Notes: generated from the letters alone by a model not told the origin. A DNA stretch of 64,000 nucleotides from Segatella copri (GCF_009494395.1 NZ_VZCB01000013.1:1-64000), one strand, 5' to 3'. Numbered from the stretch's first letter, positions 36,511 to 45,086 are shown. Numbers and translations are program-made.

Positions 36511-37878
36511 CTAGTCATCTATACCGAAAGTCTTTCCTCCATAGTTTACTTTCGGTCCAACCTGTACTCTCAGATCATCAATCTCTACATCCCTGGCATT
36601 CTCCATATAGACTCCATATACCTTATTATATATAAAGCCCTCGCCACGACATGGGCGCTTGTCATACACGCCGCCATCATAGCCTGTCAGTTTCTTCAAG
36701 TTGAGATGTACATTGCTAAGATAGATATTGTTCACTTTATCCCGGGTATCTCCGCCGATAAAGCATCCGTTTTCTGAAGTGGCATAAATATGATTGAAGT
36801 AGATATGACTCACCTCGCCACATCTTCCTACAGTCTGACCTTTAGGGAATCGCCAGTTGGCATCCTTGTGATTTCCATTGGCACGAGGGTAAGAAGTAAC
36901 GTAAATAGGTTCTGCCTTGCCCCACCATACATCGCTCCACAGCTGGCAATCCAGAATGATGTTAGAGAAAACCACATTGCTCACGGTTCCTTCATCACGG
37001 TTCTGAATACCGAGACCACGGTTGCTACCCTTGATCACGCAATTGTCGATAACCACATTATAGATGGAATCCATATTCTCGCTGCCAATCTTCACGGTAC
37101 AGCTGCGACTCTCCATCACACAATTCGTTACAACGATATCGTGGCAAGAACCATATTCTTCAAACTCACGACGGTTCTTCAGGCAGATAGCATCATCGCC
37201 ACTGGTGATATGACAGTTGGCAATGCGCACATTCTTGCTATGATCGATATCAATGCCATCACCATTACGGATCTTGAGATTGTTGAGCAGATTGATGCCG
37301 TCAATTACTGCCCCATCGCAACCGATGAGATGCACCGTCCAGTAAGCACCTTCCCGAATGGTAATATCACGGATATTGAGATTCCTGACTCCCATCAGGG
37401 TAAGCACGTGCGGACGGGGATCGAAGGTAGTGACCGGTTTGAGTTCGTAACTATCAAAAAGTTCAGCCCCCATAAACTTGATACCATTGCCATGAATCGT
37501 ACCATGACCAGAGAACGAAAGATTCTCCACATCCTTCGCCCATATCCACATCATACCCTCCCCCTCGTTCTTGCCGAAGGCGCTGAGATGATAGATACTC
37601 TCATCGGGATTGGCTTTCCAGACGGAATTGGTTTCAAGAACGATGTTCACGTTTGATTTCAACTGTACGGGTCCTGAAAGAAATGTATGATTGGCGGAAA
37701 AGACCACATCTCCCCCTCCGGCATTCGTACAGGCATCCACAGCCTTCTGAATGGCGATTGCGTCATCACTGATTCCGTTACCTCGAGCACCGAAATCCAT
37801 CACATTGAAACTACGACCATAGAGAATACAGGGTATGGCCAACAGAATCAATAAGTTCATAGTTAATTTATTTACCAT
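36511..37878 (-). CDS. GH28 family glycoside hydrolase (polygalacturonase-like), atypical active site
   Basis: A 455-residue protein from ATG at 37878 (MVNKLTMNLLILL; ATG at 37860 is also possible). The longer frame would run through a 16-A tract and has no signal-like start. It shows the beta-helix architecture of GH28: FNVMDFGARGNGISDDAIAIQ at the N-terminus, NGDGIDID near 205-212, and SGDDAI near 224-229. The usual GHG histidine motif is replaced by SRSCTVKIGSE, and the usual RIK by LGIQNRD. Loss of the histidine is known in rhamnogalacturonan-acting members, so the substrate is probably not plain polygalacturonate. It heads the polysaccharide cluster, upstream of the SusC gene and in the same direction. 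Confidence 0.8.
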   Translation of the reverse strand: MVNKLTMNLLILLAIPCILYGRSFNVMDFGARGNGISDDAIAIQKAVDACTNAGGGDVVFSANHTFLSGPVQLKSNVNIVLETNSVWKANPDESIYHLSAFGKNEGEGMMWIWAKDVENLSFSGHGTIHGNGIKFMGAELFDSYELKPVTTFDPRPHVLTLMGVRNLNIRDITIREGAYWTVHLIGCDGAVIDGINLLNNLKIRNGDGIDIDHSKNVRIANCHITSGDDAICLKNRREFEEYGSCHDIVVTNCVMESRSCTVKIGSENMDSIYNVVIDNCVIKGSNRGLGIQNRDEGTVSNVVFSNIILDCQLWSDVWWGKAEPIYVTSYPRANGNHKDANWRFPKGQTVGRCGEVSHIYFNHIYATSENGCFIGGDTRDKVNNIYLSNVHLNLKKLTGYDGGVYDKRPCRGEGFIYNKVYGVYMENARDVEIDDLRVQVGPKVNYGGKTFGIDD

Positions 37879-37899
37879 AGGCTTAAAGATTAGTTGCTG

Positions 37900-37929
37900 C
37901 AAAAAAAAAAAAAAAATTAAGAACTGCAA
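37900..37929 (-). promoter_or_regulatory. putative GH28 promoter spanning a 16-T tract
   Basis: On the minus strand a TTG (37927-37929) and a TTTG ending the tract (37900-37903) are separated by DNA that includes a run of 16 T (37901-37916 as A on the plus strand). If these are the -33 and -7 elements, the tract sits between or inside them. Its length would then set promoter spacing. Confidence 0.35.
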
Positions 37930-37997
37930 GTTTTAAGCAAGAAAAATGCAAAATATCTCAAAAATACGTTTTATTCCCTCCTTCTCAAAACCGCAAA

Positions 37998-38036
37998 ATG
38001 CATAATATGCATATTTATTCTGCATATTTCATGCAT
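37998..38036. promoter_or_regulatory. candidate arginine-repressor operators upstream of argR
   Basis: ATGCATAATATGCAT (37998-38012) and TGCATATTTCATGCAT (38021-38036) are two adjacent dyads built from TGCAT/ATGCA half-sites. A weaker half-site follows at about 38069. They lie 58-103 bp upstream of the -33 element of argR. ArgR family repressors bind paired AT-rich palindromes of similar length. Assignment to ArgR is inferred from position and symmetry. Confidence 0.5.
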
Positions 38037-38093
38037 AAATACAATAATAAACAACAAATTATCGTTAATTATGCAAATTTCATTCATATTTTC

Positions 38094-38124
38094 TTGGCGT
38101 TTTCATATATTTATTGTAATTTTG
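38094..38124 (+). promoter_or_regulatory. promoter of the arginine operon
   Basis: TTGG (38094-38097) and TAATTTTG (38117-38124) have a 19-bp spacer, a good fit to the Bacteroidetes -33/-7 promoter. Confidence 0.65.
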
Positions 38125-38152
38125 CAACCGCAAACGTATAAAAATACATCAC

Positions 38153-38641
38153 ATGAAGGTAAAGAATAGCAGATTAGAAACATTAAAGATGCTTATCTCA
38201 AGCCAGGAGCTCAGTTCGCAGGAGCAACTCCTGCAAGCTCTTCACAAAGAAGGTTTCCAGATAACGCAAGCAACATTGAGTAGAGATTTGAAACTGCTCA
38301 AGGTTGCGAAAGCCGCTTCTTCCAGCGGTAAATATGCTTATGTCTTGCCAAACGACACCTTGTATAAGAGAGTTTCCCATCCTTCATCTGTTGCCAAGAT
38401 GATGGTGAGTACAGGATTCCAGTCTGTCCACTTCTCTGGCAACATGGTTGTTATCAAAACAAGACCAGGCTACGCCAGCAGTATCGCCTACAACATAGAT
38501 AACAGTGATATTCCTCAAATACTGGGAACCATCGCTGGTGATGATACGATATTCCTGGTAAAGAAAAAAGGAACTACCGAAGAAGAAGTAATCAATGCTT
38601 TGGCTGAAGTTATTCCTGACATTCATAAAGATAATAAATAA
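38153..38641 (+). CDS. argR: arginine repressor ArgR
   Basis: This 162-residue protein has an N-terminal winged helix (about 1-75; ELSSQEQLLQALHKEGFQITQATLSRDLKLL) and a C-terminal oligomerisation and arginine-binding domain (about 85-155) ending with ILGTIAGDDTIFLV, the signature of ArgR/AhrC. With arginine bound, hexamers repress arginine-biosynthesis genes. It is the first gene of the arginine operon, 32 bp before the acyltransferase gene, and has candidate palindromic operators upstream. Autoregulation of the whole operon is therefore likely. Confidence 0.95.
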   Translation: MKVKNSRLETLKMLISSQELSSQEQLLQALHKEGFQITQATLSRDLKLLKVAKAASSSGKYAYVLPNDTLYKRVSHPSSVAKMMVSTGFQSVHFSGNMVVIKTRPGYASSIAYNIDNSDIPQILGTIAGDDTIFLVKKKGTTEEEVINALAEVIPDIHKDNK

Positions 38642-38673
38642 GAATACAAATACATTATAAATATACAGAGAAA

Positions 38674-39279
38674 ATGGAAGAAGTAAAAGTAATGGTGGCT
38701 GACGAAAGTCACATCAAGTACATCGACACCATTCTGACTACAATCGCAGAAGCAGCAAAGAAACGTGGTTCAGGTATCGCCAAGCGTTCACCTGAATATG
38801 TTGCCACCAAAATGAGAGAGGCGAAGGCGGTCATCGCTCTCCAGGGCGAAAAGTTCGCTGGTTTCAGCTACATCGAAACATGGGGCAACAAGCACTATGT
38901 TACCACATCAGGTTTGATCGTTCACCCAGACTTCCGTGGTATGGGACTGGCTAAGCGTATCAAGAACCTGACCTTTACGCTTGCCCGACAGCGATGGCCT
39001 CATGCCAAGATTTTCTCTTTGACATCCGGTTCGGCTGTCATGAAGATGAACACCCAGCTGGGTTATCTTCCTGTTACTTTCGCCGACCTGACCGATGATG
39101 AGTCATTCTGGCGTGGTTGCGAGGGTTGCATCAACGTAGATGTACTCCATCGTACCAACCGCAAATACTGCATCTGTACCGCCATGCTCTTCGACCCTGA
39201 GGAGCATCTGCCTATCAAGCTTCCTCAGGAAGTGATTGAGAGAATCCGCAAGATTGACGGTCCATCTGCAGAAATTTAA
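38674..39279 (+). CDS. GNAT acyltransferase of the arginine operon (candidate N-acylglutamate synthase)
   Basis: This 201-residue protein has a GNAT fold. Strand beta4 carries GLIVHPDFRG and the acyl-CoA pyrophosphate loop is FRGMGLAKRI near residues 88-97. Further conserved points are SLTSGSAVMKMNTQLGYLPV and a cysteine-rich stretch (GCEGCINVD, then RTNRKYCICTAML). It lies between argR and argG, as in other Bacteroidales arginine operons. Bacteroidales use N-succinylated intermediates because their carbamoyltransferase is a succinylornithine type. This enzyme is therefore a plausible glutamate N-succinyl- or N-acetyltransferase for the first step. That role is inference; the GNAT call itself is firm. 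Confidence 0.8.
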   Translation: MEEVKVMVADESHIKYIDTILTTIAEAAKKRGSGIAKRSPEYVATKMREAKAVIALQGEKFAGFSYIETWGNKHYVTTSGLIVHPDFRGMGLAKRIKNLTFTLARQRWPHAKIFSLTSGSAVMKMNTQLGYLPVTFADLTDDESFWRGCEGCINVDVLHRTNRKYCICTAMLFDPEEHLPIKLPQEVIERIRKIDGPSAEI

Positions 39280-39355
39280 ATCCTTACATATAATTTAAGG
39301 TGTTGGCAAAATTGCCATCTAAACATTATTCACCACATATTAAACATAAAATAAA

Positions 39356-40558
39356 ATGGCAAATAAAAAAGTTGTAGTCGCTTTCAGCGGCGGTCTCGAT
39401 ACATCATACACAGTAATGAAGTTGACCCAGGATGGCTGGGATGTTTATGCAGCATGCGCTAACACTGGTGGTTTCTCTGCCGAGCAGTTGAAGACCAACG
39501 AGGAAAACGCATATAAGTTGGGCGCCAAGGCATACGTCACTCTCGACGTTACCCACGAGTATTACGAGAAATCATTGAAATACATGATTTTCGGTAATGT
39601 GCTCCGCAACAACTGCTACCCTATCTCTGTATCTTCAGAGCGTATCTTCCAGGCTATCGCCATCGCTCGTTACGCCAAGGAGATTGGTGCTGACGCCATC
39701 GCTCACGGAAGTACAGGTGCCGGCAACGACCAGATTCGTTTCGACATGACCTTCCTGGTAATGGCTCCTGGTGTAGAGATCATCACATTGACACGTGACA
39801 AGGCACTTTCTCGTAAGGAGGAGGTTGATTACCTGAACGAGCATGGTTTCTATGCAGACTTCACCAAGTTGAAGTATTCATATAACGTAGGTATCTGGGG
39901 AACCAGTATCTGTGGTGGTGAGATTCTCGACCCAACCCAGGGTCTTCCTGAGGAGGCTTATCTGAAGCACGTTAGTGCCAAGGAAGAAGAGGCTGAACTG
40001 AAGATTACCTTCGAGAAGGGTGAGATCGTGGCTGTCAACGGCGAGAAGTTTGATGATAAGATTGCAGCCATCCAGAAGATTGAGGAGATTGGTGCATCTT
40101 ACGCCATCGGTCGCGACTGCAACGTGGGTGACACCATCATCGGCATCAAGGGTCGTGTAGGTTTCGAGGCTGCGGCTCCTAAGCTCATCATCGAGGCTCA
40201 CCGCCTGTTGGAGAAGAGCACTTTGAGCAAGTGGCAGCAGTATTGGAAGGACCAGGTAGGCAACTGGTACGGAATGTTCCTCCACGAGAGCCAGTACCTG
40301 GAGCCAGTGATGCCGGATATCGAGGCAATGCTGACTTCTTCTCAGCGCAACGTAAACGGTACAGCCATCTTGAAGCTTCGTCCATACAGTTTCCAGACTG
40401 TAGGAATCGATTCACCAGACGATTTGACCAAGTCTAAGCTCGGTGAGTATGGCGAGATGCAGCACGGTTGGACAGCCGAGGATGCGAAGGGCTTCATCAA
40501 GGTAAGCTCTACCCCACTCCGTGTTTATTATGGTATGCACCCTAACGAGGAAAGATAA
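39356..40558 (+). CDS. argG: argininosuccinate synthase
   Basis: This 400-residue protein has the N-type ATP pyrophosphatase loop VVAFSGGLDTSY at residues 7-18 and AHGSTGAGNDQIRFD near 121-135 for aspartate/citrulline binding. It joins citrulline and aspartate using ATP to make argininosuccinate. Length is normal for the family. It sits third in the arginine operon, 77 bp after the GNAT gene and 3 bp before argC. A small palindrome (TGGCAAAATTGCCA, near 39304) lies in the upstream gap, but no strong promoter was seen there. Confidence 0.97.
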   Translation: MANKKVVVAFSGGLDTSYTVMKLTQDGWDVYAACANTGGFSAEQLKTNEENAYKLGAKAYVTLDVTHEYYEKSLKYMIFGNVLRNNCYPISVSSERIFQAIAIARYAKEIGADAIAHGSTGAGNDQIRFDMTFLVMAPGVEIITLTRDKALSRKEEVDYLNEHGFYADFTKLKYSYNVGIWGTSICGGEILDPTQGLPEEAYLKHVSAKEEEAELKITFEKGEIVAVNGEKFDDKIAAIQKIEEIGASYAIGRDCNVGDTIIGIKGRVGFEAAAPKLIIEAHRLLEKSTLSKWQQYWKDQVGNWYGMFLHESQYLEPVMPDIEAMLTSSQRNVNGTAILKLRPYSFQTVGIDSPDDLTKSKLGEYGEMQHGWTAEDAKGFIKVSSTPLRVYYGMHPNEER

Positions 40559-40561
40559 ATT

Positions 40562-41563
40562 ATGATTAGAGTAGGTATTTTAGGAGCAGCTGGTTATACA
40601 GGAGGTGAGTTGATTCGCCTCCTTATCAACCATCCAGAGGCAGAGATTGTATTCGCCAACAGCGAGAGTAACGCCGGCAACCTGGTGGCTGAGGTTCACG
40701 AGGGATTGTATGGCGAGACCGACTTGAAGTTTACCGCCGAGATGCCTTTCGACCAGGTGGATGTCATCTTCTTCTGCTTCGGTCACGGCAAGAGCGAGGC
40801 GTTCCTGAAGGAGCACAATGTTCCGGAGAACGTGAAGATTATCGACCTGGCACAGGACTTCCGTCTTGCCCCTGAGACTGTGGTTGCTACCCAGCAGCCA
40901 ACCCCAGCCGCTCACGATTTTGTATATGGACTTCCAGAAATAAATGAATCAAAAATAGCCGTAGCTCAGCACGTGGCAAACCCAGGTTGTTTTGCAACCT
41001 GCATTCAACTTGGTTTGTTGCCTGCTGCTAAGATGGGCCTCATCAACAGCGATGTTTCTGTTAACGCCATTACCGGTAGCACCGGTGCTGGTCAGAAGCC
41101 AGGTGCCACTACCCATTTCTCATGGCGCAACAACAACATGAGCATCTACAAGGCATTCAACCATCAGCACGTGCCAGAGATTCGTGAGAGTCTGAAGCAG
41201 ACACAGGGTTATCTCGATGCAGCCATCGACTTCATCCCTTACCGTGGCGACTTCGCCCGTGGTATCTTCGCTACAGAAGTGGTAAAGACCGACAAGCCAA
41301 TCGAGGAAATCGTAGCAGGTTACAAGGAGTTCTACAAGGATGCCAAGTTCACCCACTATGTGGATAAAGCAATCGACCTGAAGCAGGTGGTGAATACCAA
41401 CAAGTGCCTGGTTCATGTAGATAAGTATGGCGATAAACTCCTGATTACTTCCTGCATCGACAATCTTCTGAAGGGTGCCGTAGGTCAGGCTGTTCAGAAC
41501 ATGAACATCATGTTTGGTCTCGACCAGACTGCAGGTTTGAAACTCAAGCCATCAGCTTTTTAG
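40562..41563 (+). CDS. argC: N-acetyl(succinyl)-gamma-glutamyl-phosphate reductase
   Basis: This 333-residue protein has an NAD(P)-binding start GAAGYTGGELIRLL, the catalytic cysteine in ANPGCFATCIQLGLLPAA (near residue 144), and GSTGAGQKPGA. It reduces the acylglutamyl phosphate to the semialdehyde. It matches the shorter ArgC class. It starts 3 bp after argG, so translation is probably coupled. In Bacteroidales the natural acyl group may be succinyl; this cannot be read from the sequence. Confidence 0.95.
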   Translation: MIRVGILGAAGYTGGELIRLLINHPEAEIVFANSESNAGNLVAEVHEGLYGETDLKFTAEMPFDQVDVIFFCFGHGKSEAFLKEHNVPENVKIIDLAQDFRLAPETVVATQQPTPAAHDFVYGLPEINESKIAVAQHVANPGCFATCIQLGLLPAAKMGLINSDVSVNAITGSTGAGQKPGATTHFSWRNNNMSIYKAFNHQHVPEIRESLKQTQGYLDAAIDFIPYRGDFARGIFATEVVKTDKPIEEIVAGYKEFYKDAKFTHYVDKAIDLKQVVNTNKCLVHVDKYGDKLLITSCIDNLLKGAVGQAVQNMNIMFGLDQTAGLKLKPSAF

Positions 41564-41576
41564 ATAAAAGAATTCG

Positions 41577-41606
41577 GAAGAACGGATGAATATTCATTCG
41601 TTCTTC
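41577..41606. promoter_or_regulatory. 30-bp near-perfect palindrome between argC and argD
   Basis: GAAGAACGGATGAAT and ATTCATTCGTTCTTC are self-complementary except for one central G/T pair. The core TGAATATTCA resembles an ARG box half-site pair. There is no T tract after it, so it is less likely a terminator. It may be an operator, RNA-processing site or attenuating hairpin. Confidence 0.5.
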
Positions 41607-41672
41607 TATCATAAAAAATAGTTTATCACAAGATAACTCTATGAGTTGTCTTTCTTAAAACATAGATTTAAC

Positions 41673-42815
41673 ATGAAACTTTACGACGTATATCCTCTTT
41701 TCGATATTAATATAGTAAAAGGTAAGGGCTGCAAGGTATGGGACGACAAGGGTCAGGAATATCTCGACCTCTATGGCGGTCATGCCGTTATCAGCATCGG
41801 TCATTGCCATCCTCACTATGTGGAGATGCTCACCAACCAGTTGAACAACCTGGGTTTCTATTCCAACTCTGTCATCAACAAGTTGCAGGTGAAACTCGCT
41901 GAGCGTCTAGGTAAGGCTAGCGGTTATGAGGATTATCAGTTCTTCCTCATCAACTCTGGTGCCGAAGCAAATGAGAATGCCTTGAAGCTGGCTTCATTCA
42001 CCAACGGAAGAACCCGCGTGCTTTCTATAGAGAAGGCTTTCCACGGCAGAACATCCCTTGCCGTAGAGGTAACAAATAATCCAAAGATCATCGCTCCTAT
42101 CAATGATAATGGTCACGTAACCTATCTTCCTATCAACGATCTGGAGGCTTGGGAGAAGGAACTTGCCAAGGGCGATGTCTGCGCTTGTATCATCGAGGCG
42201 ATTCAGGGCGTAGGTGGCTGCAACATGGTAACTCCTGAGTTTGCTCAGGGTTTGCAGGCAGCCTGCAAGAAATACGGCACCTTCCTGATTTGCGATGAAA
42301 TCCAGTGCGGTTATGGTAGAAGCGGTAAGTTCTTCGCTCACCAGTGGTTGGGCATCAAGCCTGACCTCATCACAGTAGCCAAGGGTATCGGCAATGGTTT
42401 CCCTATGGGTGGCGTGTTGATTTCTCCAGAGTTTACTCCTGTATATGGTCAGCTGGGTACAACCTTCGGTGGCAACCATCTGGCATGTACTGCCGCTCTC
42501 GCCGTTCTCGATGTATTTGAGAAGGAGAACCTGGTACAGAATGCACATGAGGTTGGTGAATATCTCATCGCCCAGCTGAAGGAGTTGCAGAAGCGCAACA
42601 GCCATATCACAGAGGTTCGTGGCCGTGGTTTGATGGTAGGTGCCGTACTCGATATTCCTCACAAGAAAGTTCGCAGCAAGCTCATCCACGAGCAGCACTG
42701 TTTCACCGGTTGCGCCGGCACCAACATCCTTCGTATCCTCCCTCCATTGGTATTGACCAAGGAGAATGTGGATGACTTCATCGGAAGATTGGAAACTGTA
42801 TTAAAAGAAGTATAA
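41673..42815 (+). CDS. argD: acetylornithine/succinylornithine aminotransferase
   Basis: A 380-residue protein from ATG at 41673; extending upstream by nine codons would need TTG. It is a class III PLP aminotransferase: NSGAEANENALKLA, the FHGRT segment, ICDEIQCGYGRSGKFFAHQ, the PLP lysine in TVAKGIGNGFPMGG, and TTFGGNHLACTAAL. It converts N-acyl-glutamate semialdehyde to N-acyl-ornithine. It ends the arginine operon and is followed by a strong terminator. The carbamoyltransferase, kinase and lyase genes are not in this window. Confidence 0.92.
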   Translation: MKLYDVYPLFDINIVKGKGCKVWDDKGQEYLDLYGGHAVISIGHCHPHYVEMLTNQLNNLGFYSNSVINKLQVKLAERLGKASGYEDYQFFLINSGAEANENALKLASFTNGRTRVLSIEKAFHGRTSLAVEVTNNPKIIAPINDNGHVTYLPINDLEAWEKELAKGDVCACIIEAIQGVGGCNMVTPEFAQGLQAACKKYGTFLICDEIQCGYGRSGKFFAHQWLGIKPDLITVAKGIGNGFPMGGVLISPEFTPVYGQLGTTFGGNHLACTAALAVLDVFEKENLVQNAHEVGEYLIAQLKELQKRNSHITEVRGRGLMVGAVLDIPHKKVRSKLIHEQHCFTGCAGTNILRILPPLVLTKENVDDFIGRLETVLKEV

Positions 42816-42881
42816 ACCCTTTCTGATAAGGATATAAAGAAAACTCAACCCATAAAAGAAATAGGAATCACTCCTATCGTG

Positions 42882-42922
42882 AGCAGCAAGCCCTTTGCGG
42901 TTTGCTGCTTTTTTGTTTTTTC
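42882..42922 (+). terminator. terminator of the arginine operon
   Basis: GCAGCAAGCC pairs with GGTTTGCTGC (10 bp with one G-T) around CTTTGC, followed by TTTTTTGTTTTTT. Confidence 0.9.
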
Positions 42923-43074
42923 CTTGCTAGATTACTAATTGTGGTTTAACGATTTTAGTTGACCACCTTAACAGATAGTCATATCTGGAGTTTGACTTCA
43001 TATTTTTCACAAAACAAGTCCACTAGTTCACAAAAAACACGCTACCTCCAGCCATACTTTTGAAATATTATGCT

Positions 43075-43082
43075 TATCTTTG
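43075..43082 (+). promoter_or_regulatory. -7 element for the LytTR operon
   Basis: TATCTTTG, 17 bp before the start ATG at 43099. This shows that the longer frame beginning with TTG at 43060 is not the real start. The leader would be very short. Confidence 0.6.
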
Positions 43083-43098
43083 CACCAAACTTATCAGT

Positions 43099-43467
43099 AT
43101 GGAAGAATATCTCATCATATCAAATGCCAACTTCTTGCTCAGAGTGGCTTCCGAACAGATAGCATACGTCTGTTCGGAAGGAAGCTATTGCAATCTCCGA
43201 CTCACCAACGGCGATGAATACACCTTCTCGTTCAACCTTGTGGTCTTTGAGAAGAAAATAGTAGAGCAACTTGCCCAAACGGCACACTTCTTCGCTCGTG
43301 TTGGCAGAAACTACATTATTAATAGTCAGCACATTTTCAGCATCAACCTCAACACTTCTGAACTAGTGTTGTACAACGAGCGGTTTTGCGAGAAATTCAC
43401 CCTGCACGTCAGCAAGGAACCACTCAAACAATTAAAAGCACTTTTAGACAACTCCATAAAATCATAA
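43099..43467 (+). CDS. stand-alone LytTR DNA-binding regulator
   Basis: This 122-residue protein is made almost only of a LytTR domain. It shows the IAYVCSEGSYCNLRLTNG segment, then HFFARVGRNYIINSQHI (the classical F-x-R-x-H/G-R-S/N-Y-I-V/I-N pattern) and a C-terminal beta strand with a short helix. There is no receiver domain, so activity must be set by another protein, by ligand, or by abundance. It leads a likely operon with a TonB-like protein 5 bp downstream, a TPR protein and an outer-membrane receptor. It may couple envelope import to transcription, which is inference. Confidence 0.85.
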   Translation: MEEYLIISNANFLLRVASEQIAYVCSEGSYCNLRLTNGDEYTFSFNLVVFEKKIVEQLAQTAHFFARVGRNYIINSQHIFSINLNTSELVLYNERFCEKFTLHVSKEPLKQLKALLDNSIKS

Positions 43468-43472
43468 AAGGT

Positions 43473-43994
43473 ATGAAAGGAAAAAACAATCAGGAAGAAA
43501 CTTATTTCCTGGGCAAAGCACAGGAAACAAGATACACAAAATCTCATATATATAAAAAGGTATTTGGGATAGCCGCTTGCGTGATAGCAATAATAGGTAT
43601 AACCATCGTCCTTATGTTCAAACCGCAAAGCGTATCACAACCTCATGTGTTAAAGACGATAGCTGTTTTACCGGAAGGTGGTCAGATGCCAATCTTCAAC
43701 GGCAATGGCGACATCAACGATTTCCTAAGATGGGTGATGACAAACATCCAATATCCTAAAGGATTGGAAGACAAGCCTGCGCGAGTCGTCATCAACTTCA
43801 CCGTTCAAAAGGATGGAACATTGGGATTGTTTAAAGTTCTCGAAGCTCCCAAAGAAAAAGCCTATGAGCAGACTGTGATTGAACTTCTCAAGAGAAGCCC
43901 TCATTGGAAGCCTGCCCGACTCTCCGATGGCGAGGAAGTCAACATGGAGTTTACCTTGCCTGTCGTTTTCACTCCCGAAGTAAGAAAAAAATAA
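43473..43994 (+). CDS. membrane-anchored TonB C-terminal domain protein
   Basis: A 173-residue protein from MKGKNN; a longer frame would overlap the LytTR gene. A cytoplasmic stretch of about 30 residues is followed by one hydrophobic segment (about 31-50; VFGIAACVIAIIGITIVLMF). A TonB C-terminal-like domain comes next: INDFLRWVMTNIQYP, VVINFTVQKDGTLG, SPHWKPARLSDGEEV. The usual proline-rich periplasm-spanning linker is missing, so it is too short to reach the outer membrane as classical TonB does. It probably acts as an adaptor or signalling partner of the receptor encoded two genes downstream. Confidence 0.8.
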   Translation: MKGKNNQEETYFLGKAQETRYTKSHIYKKVFGIAACVIAIIGITIVLMFKPQSVSQPHVLKTIAVLPEGGQMPIFNGNGDINDFLRWVMTNIQYPKGLEDKPARVVINFTVQKDGTLGLFKVLEAPKEKAYEQTVIELLKRSPHWKPARLSDGEEVNMEFTLPVVFTPEVRKK

Positions 43995-44006
43995 TCAGCA
44001 AAAACG

Positions 44007-45065
44007 ATGAAACAGTTTAGATTGATCCTTATATTATGGCTATGTATGGCAATGAATGCCAAGGCCAACGATACCACAGCTAATCTACTTCAACAAGGAG
44101 ATAGCTGTTTGAGTAGATATGATGTGTTTCATGCAACCCAATACTATCAAAAGTATCTGGAAGCAAATCCATCTCACCTGGGAGCACGCAGGAAACTGGC
44201 TTCCTGCTATCGGAAAGTAGGCAACTACACCGCCTGCATTTCTTGCCTAGACAAGATTCCATCAGATAGCATCAACCACGAAGACATGCGAATGTTCTAT
44301 TATGCATATCTCAATCAGAACAACAATGACAAGGTTTCTCTCTGGGGTGAACGCATCGCATTCTTATTCCCATACGACAGTGAAATTATCGCTTCGCTTG
44401 CCGTGCATTACAATGGAGTGAACAAACCTGACAGAGCAGAAAAAGTGGCGAAGAATTACATTTCTCAATGTGATTCCACGAACTTATATGTCAACAAGGA
44501 ATATGCCTATTCCCTATTCATGCAATTCAAATACGATGAGGCTATACCCTTGTATGAGAAACTGATAGCGCAAGGATTTGATAATTTCGAATCCAATTTC
44601 ATCCTTGGTCTCTGTTATGAGGACCAGCCGGACAATGAAAAAGCGCTGAAACATTACCAGAAAGCAGTTCAGTTCAAAAGCGACAATGCCACTTGCCTTT
44701 TCCACTTGGCTTTGATAGAGAAATCCTTCTGCATGGATTCACTGTCCATGGCTCATTTCAACCAGTCGTTAGAGGTTTCCTTGCCAAAAGACAGAGCTTT
44801 GCGAACCTATAAATGGCTAGCCGACTTACATTTCCAACACAACCGATATGCAGACGCTGCCCGTGACTTTGAGCTATGCACCTTATACGATGAGGAAGAT
44901 AATCCTCTCTACCATTACAATGCCGCCCAAATGTTCATCGCTTCCAAAAACAAGCTGAAAGCGAAACAGCATCTCCAGATGTTCTTAGCAAATGCAAACA
45001 GACTGGAAGATAAAAAAGAGGCAGCGCAACTCATATCCAAAGCCAAAGAGCAACTCAAGCAATAA
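44007..45065 (+). CDS. exported tetratricopeptide-repeat protein
   Basis: This 352-residue protein has a signal peptide ending near residue 20 (NAKAN). At least seven TPR-like helical pairs follow (for example YDVFHATQYYQKYLEANPSH, YDEAIPLYEKLIAQGFDNFE, EKALKHYQKAVQFKSDNATC). It is likely periplasmic. It lies 12 bp after the TonB-like gene and 21 bp before the receptor gene, so co-translation is likely. TPR proteins scaffold other proteins; bridging the TonB-like protein and the receptor would fit its place but is not shown. Confidence 0.8.
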   Translation: MKQFRLILILWLCMAMNAKANDTTANLLQQGDSCLSRYDVFHATQYYQKYLEANPSHLGARRKLASCYRKVGNYTACISCLDKIPSDSINHEDMRMFYYAYLNQNNNDKVSLWGERIAFLFPYDSEIIASLAVHYNGVNKPDRAEKVAKNYISQCDSTNLYVNKEYAYSLFMQFKYDEAIPLYEKLIAQGFDNFESNFILGLCYEDQPDNEKALKHYQKAVQFKSDNATCLFHLALIEKSFCMDSLSMAHFNQSLEVSLPKDRALRTYKWLADLHFQHNRYADAARDFELCTLYDEEDNPLYHYNAAQMFIASKNKLKAKQHLQMFLANANRLEDKKEAAQLISKAKEQLKQ

Positions 45066-45086
45066 CCATCAAACTCACATAAATAC

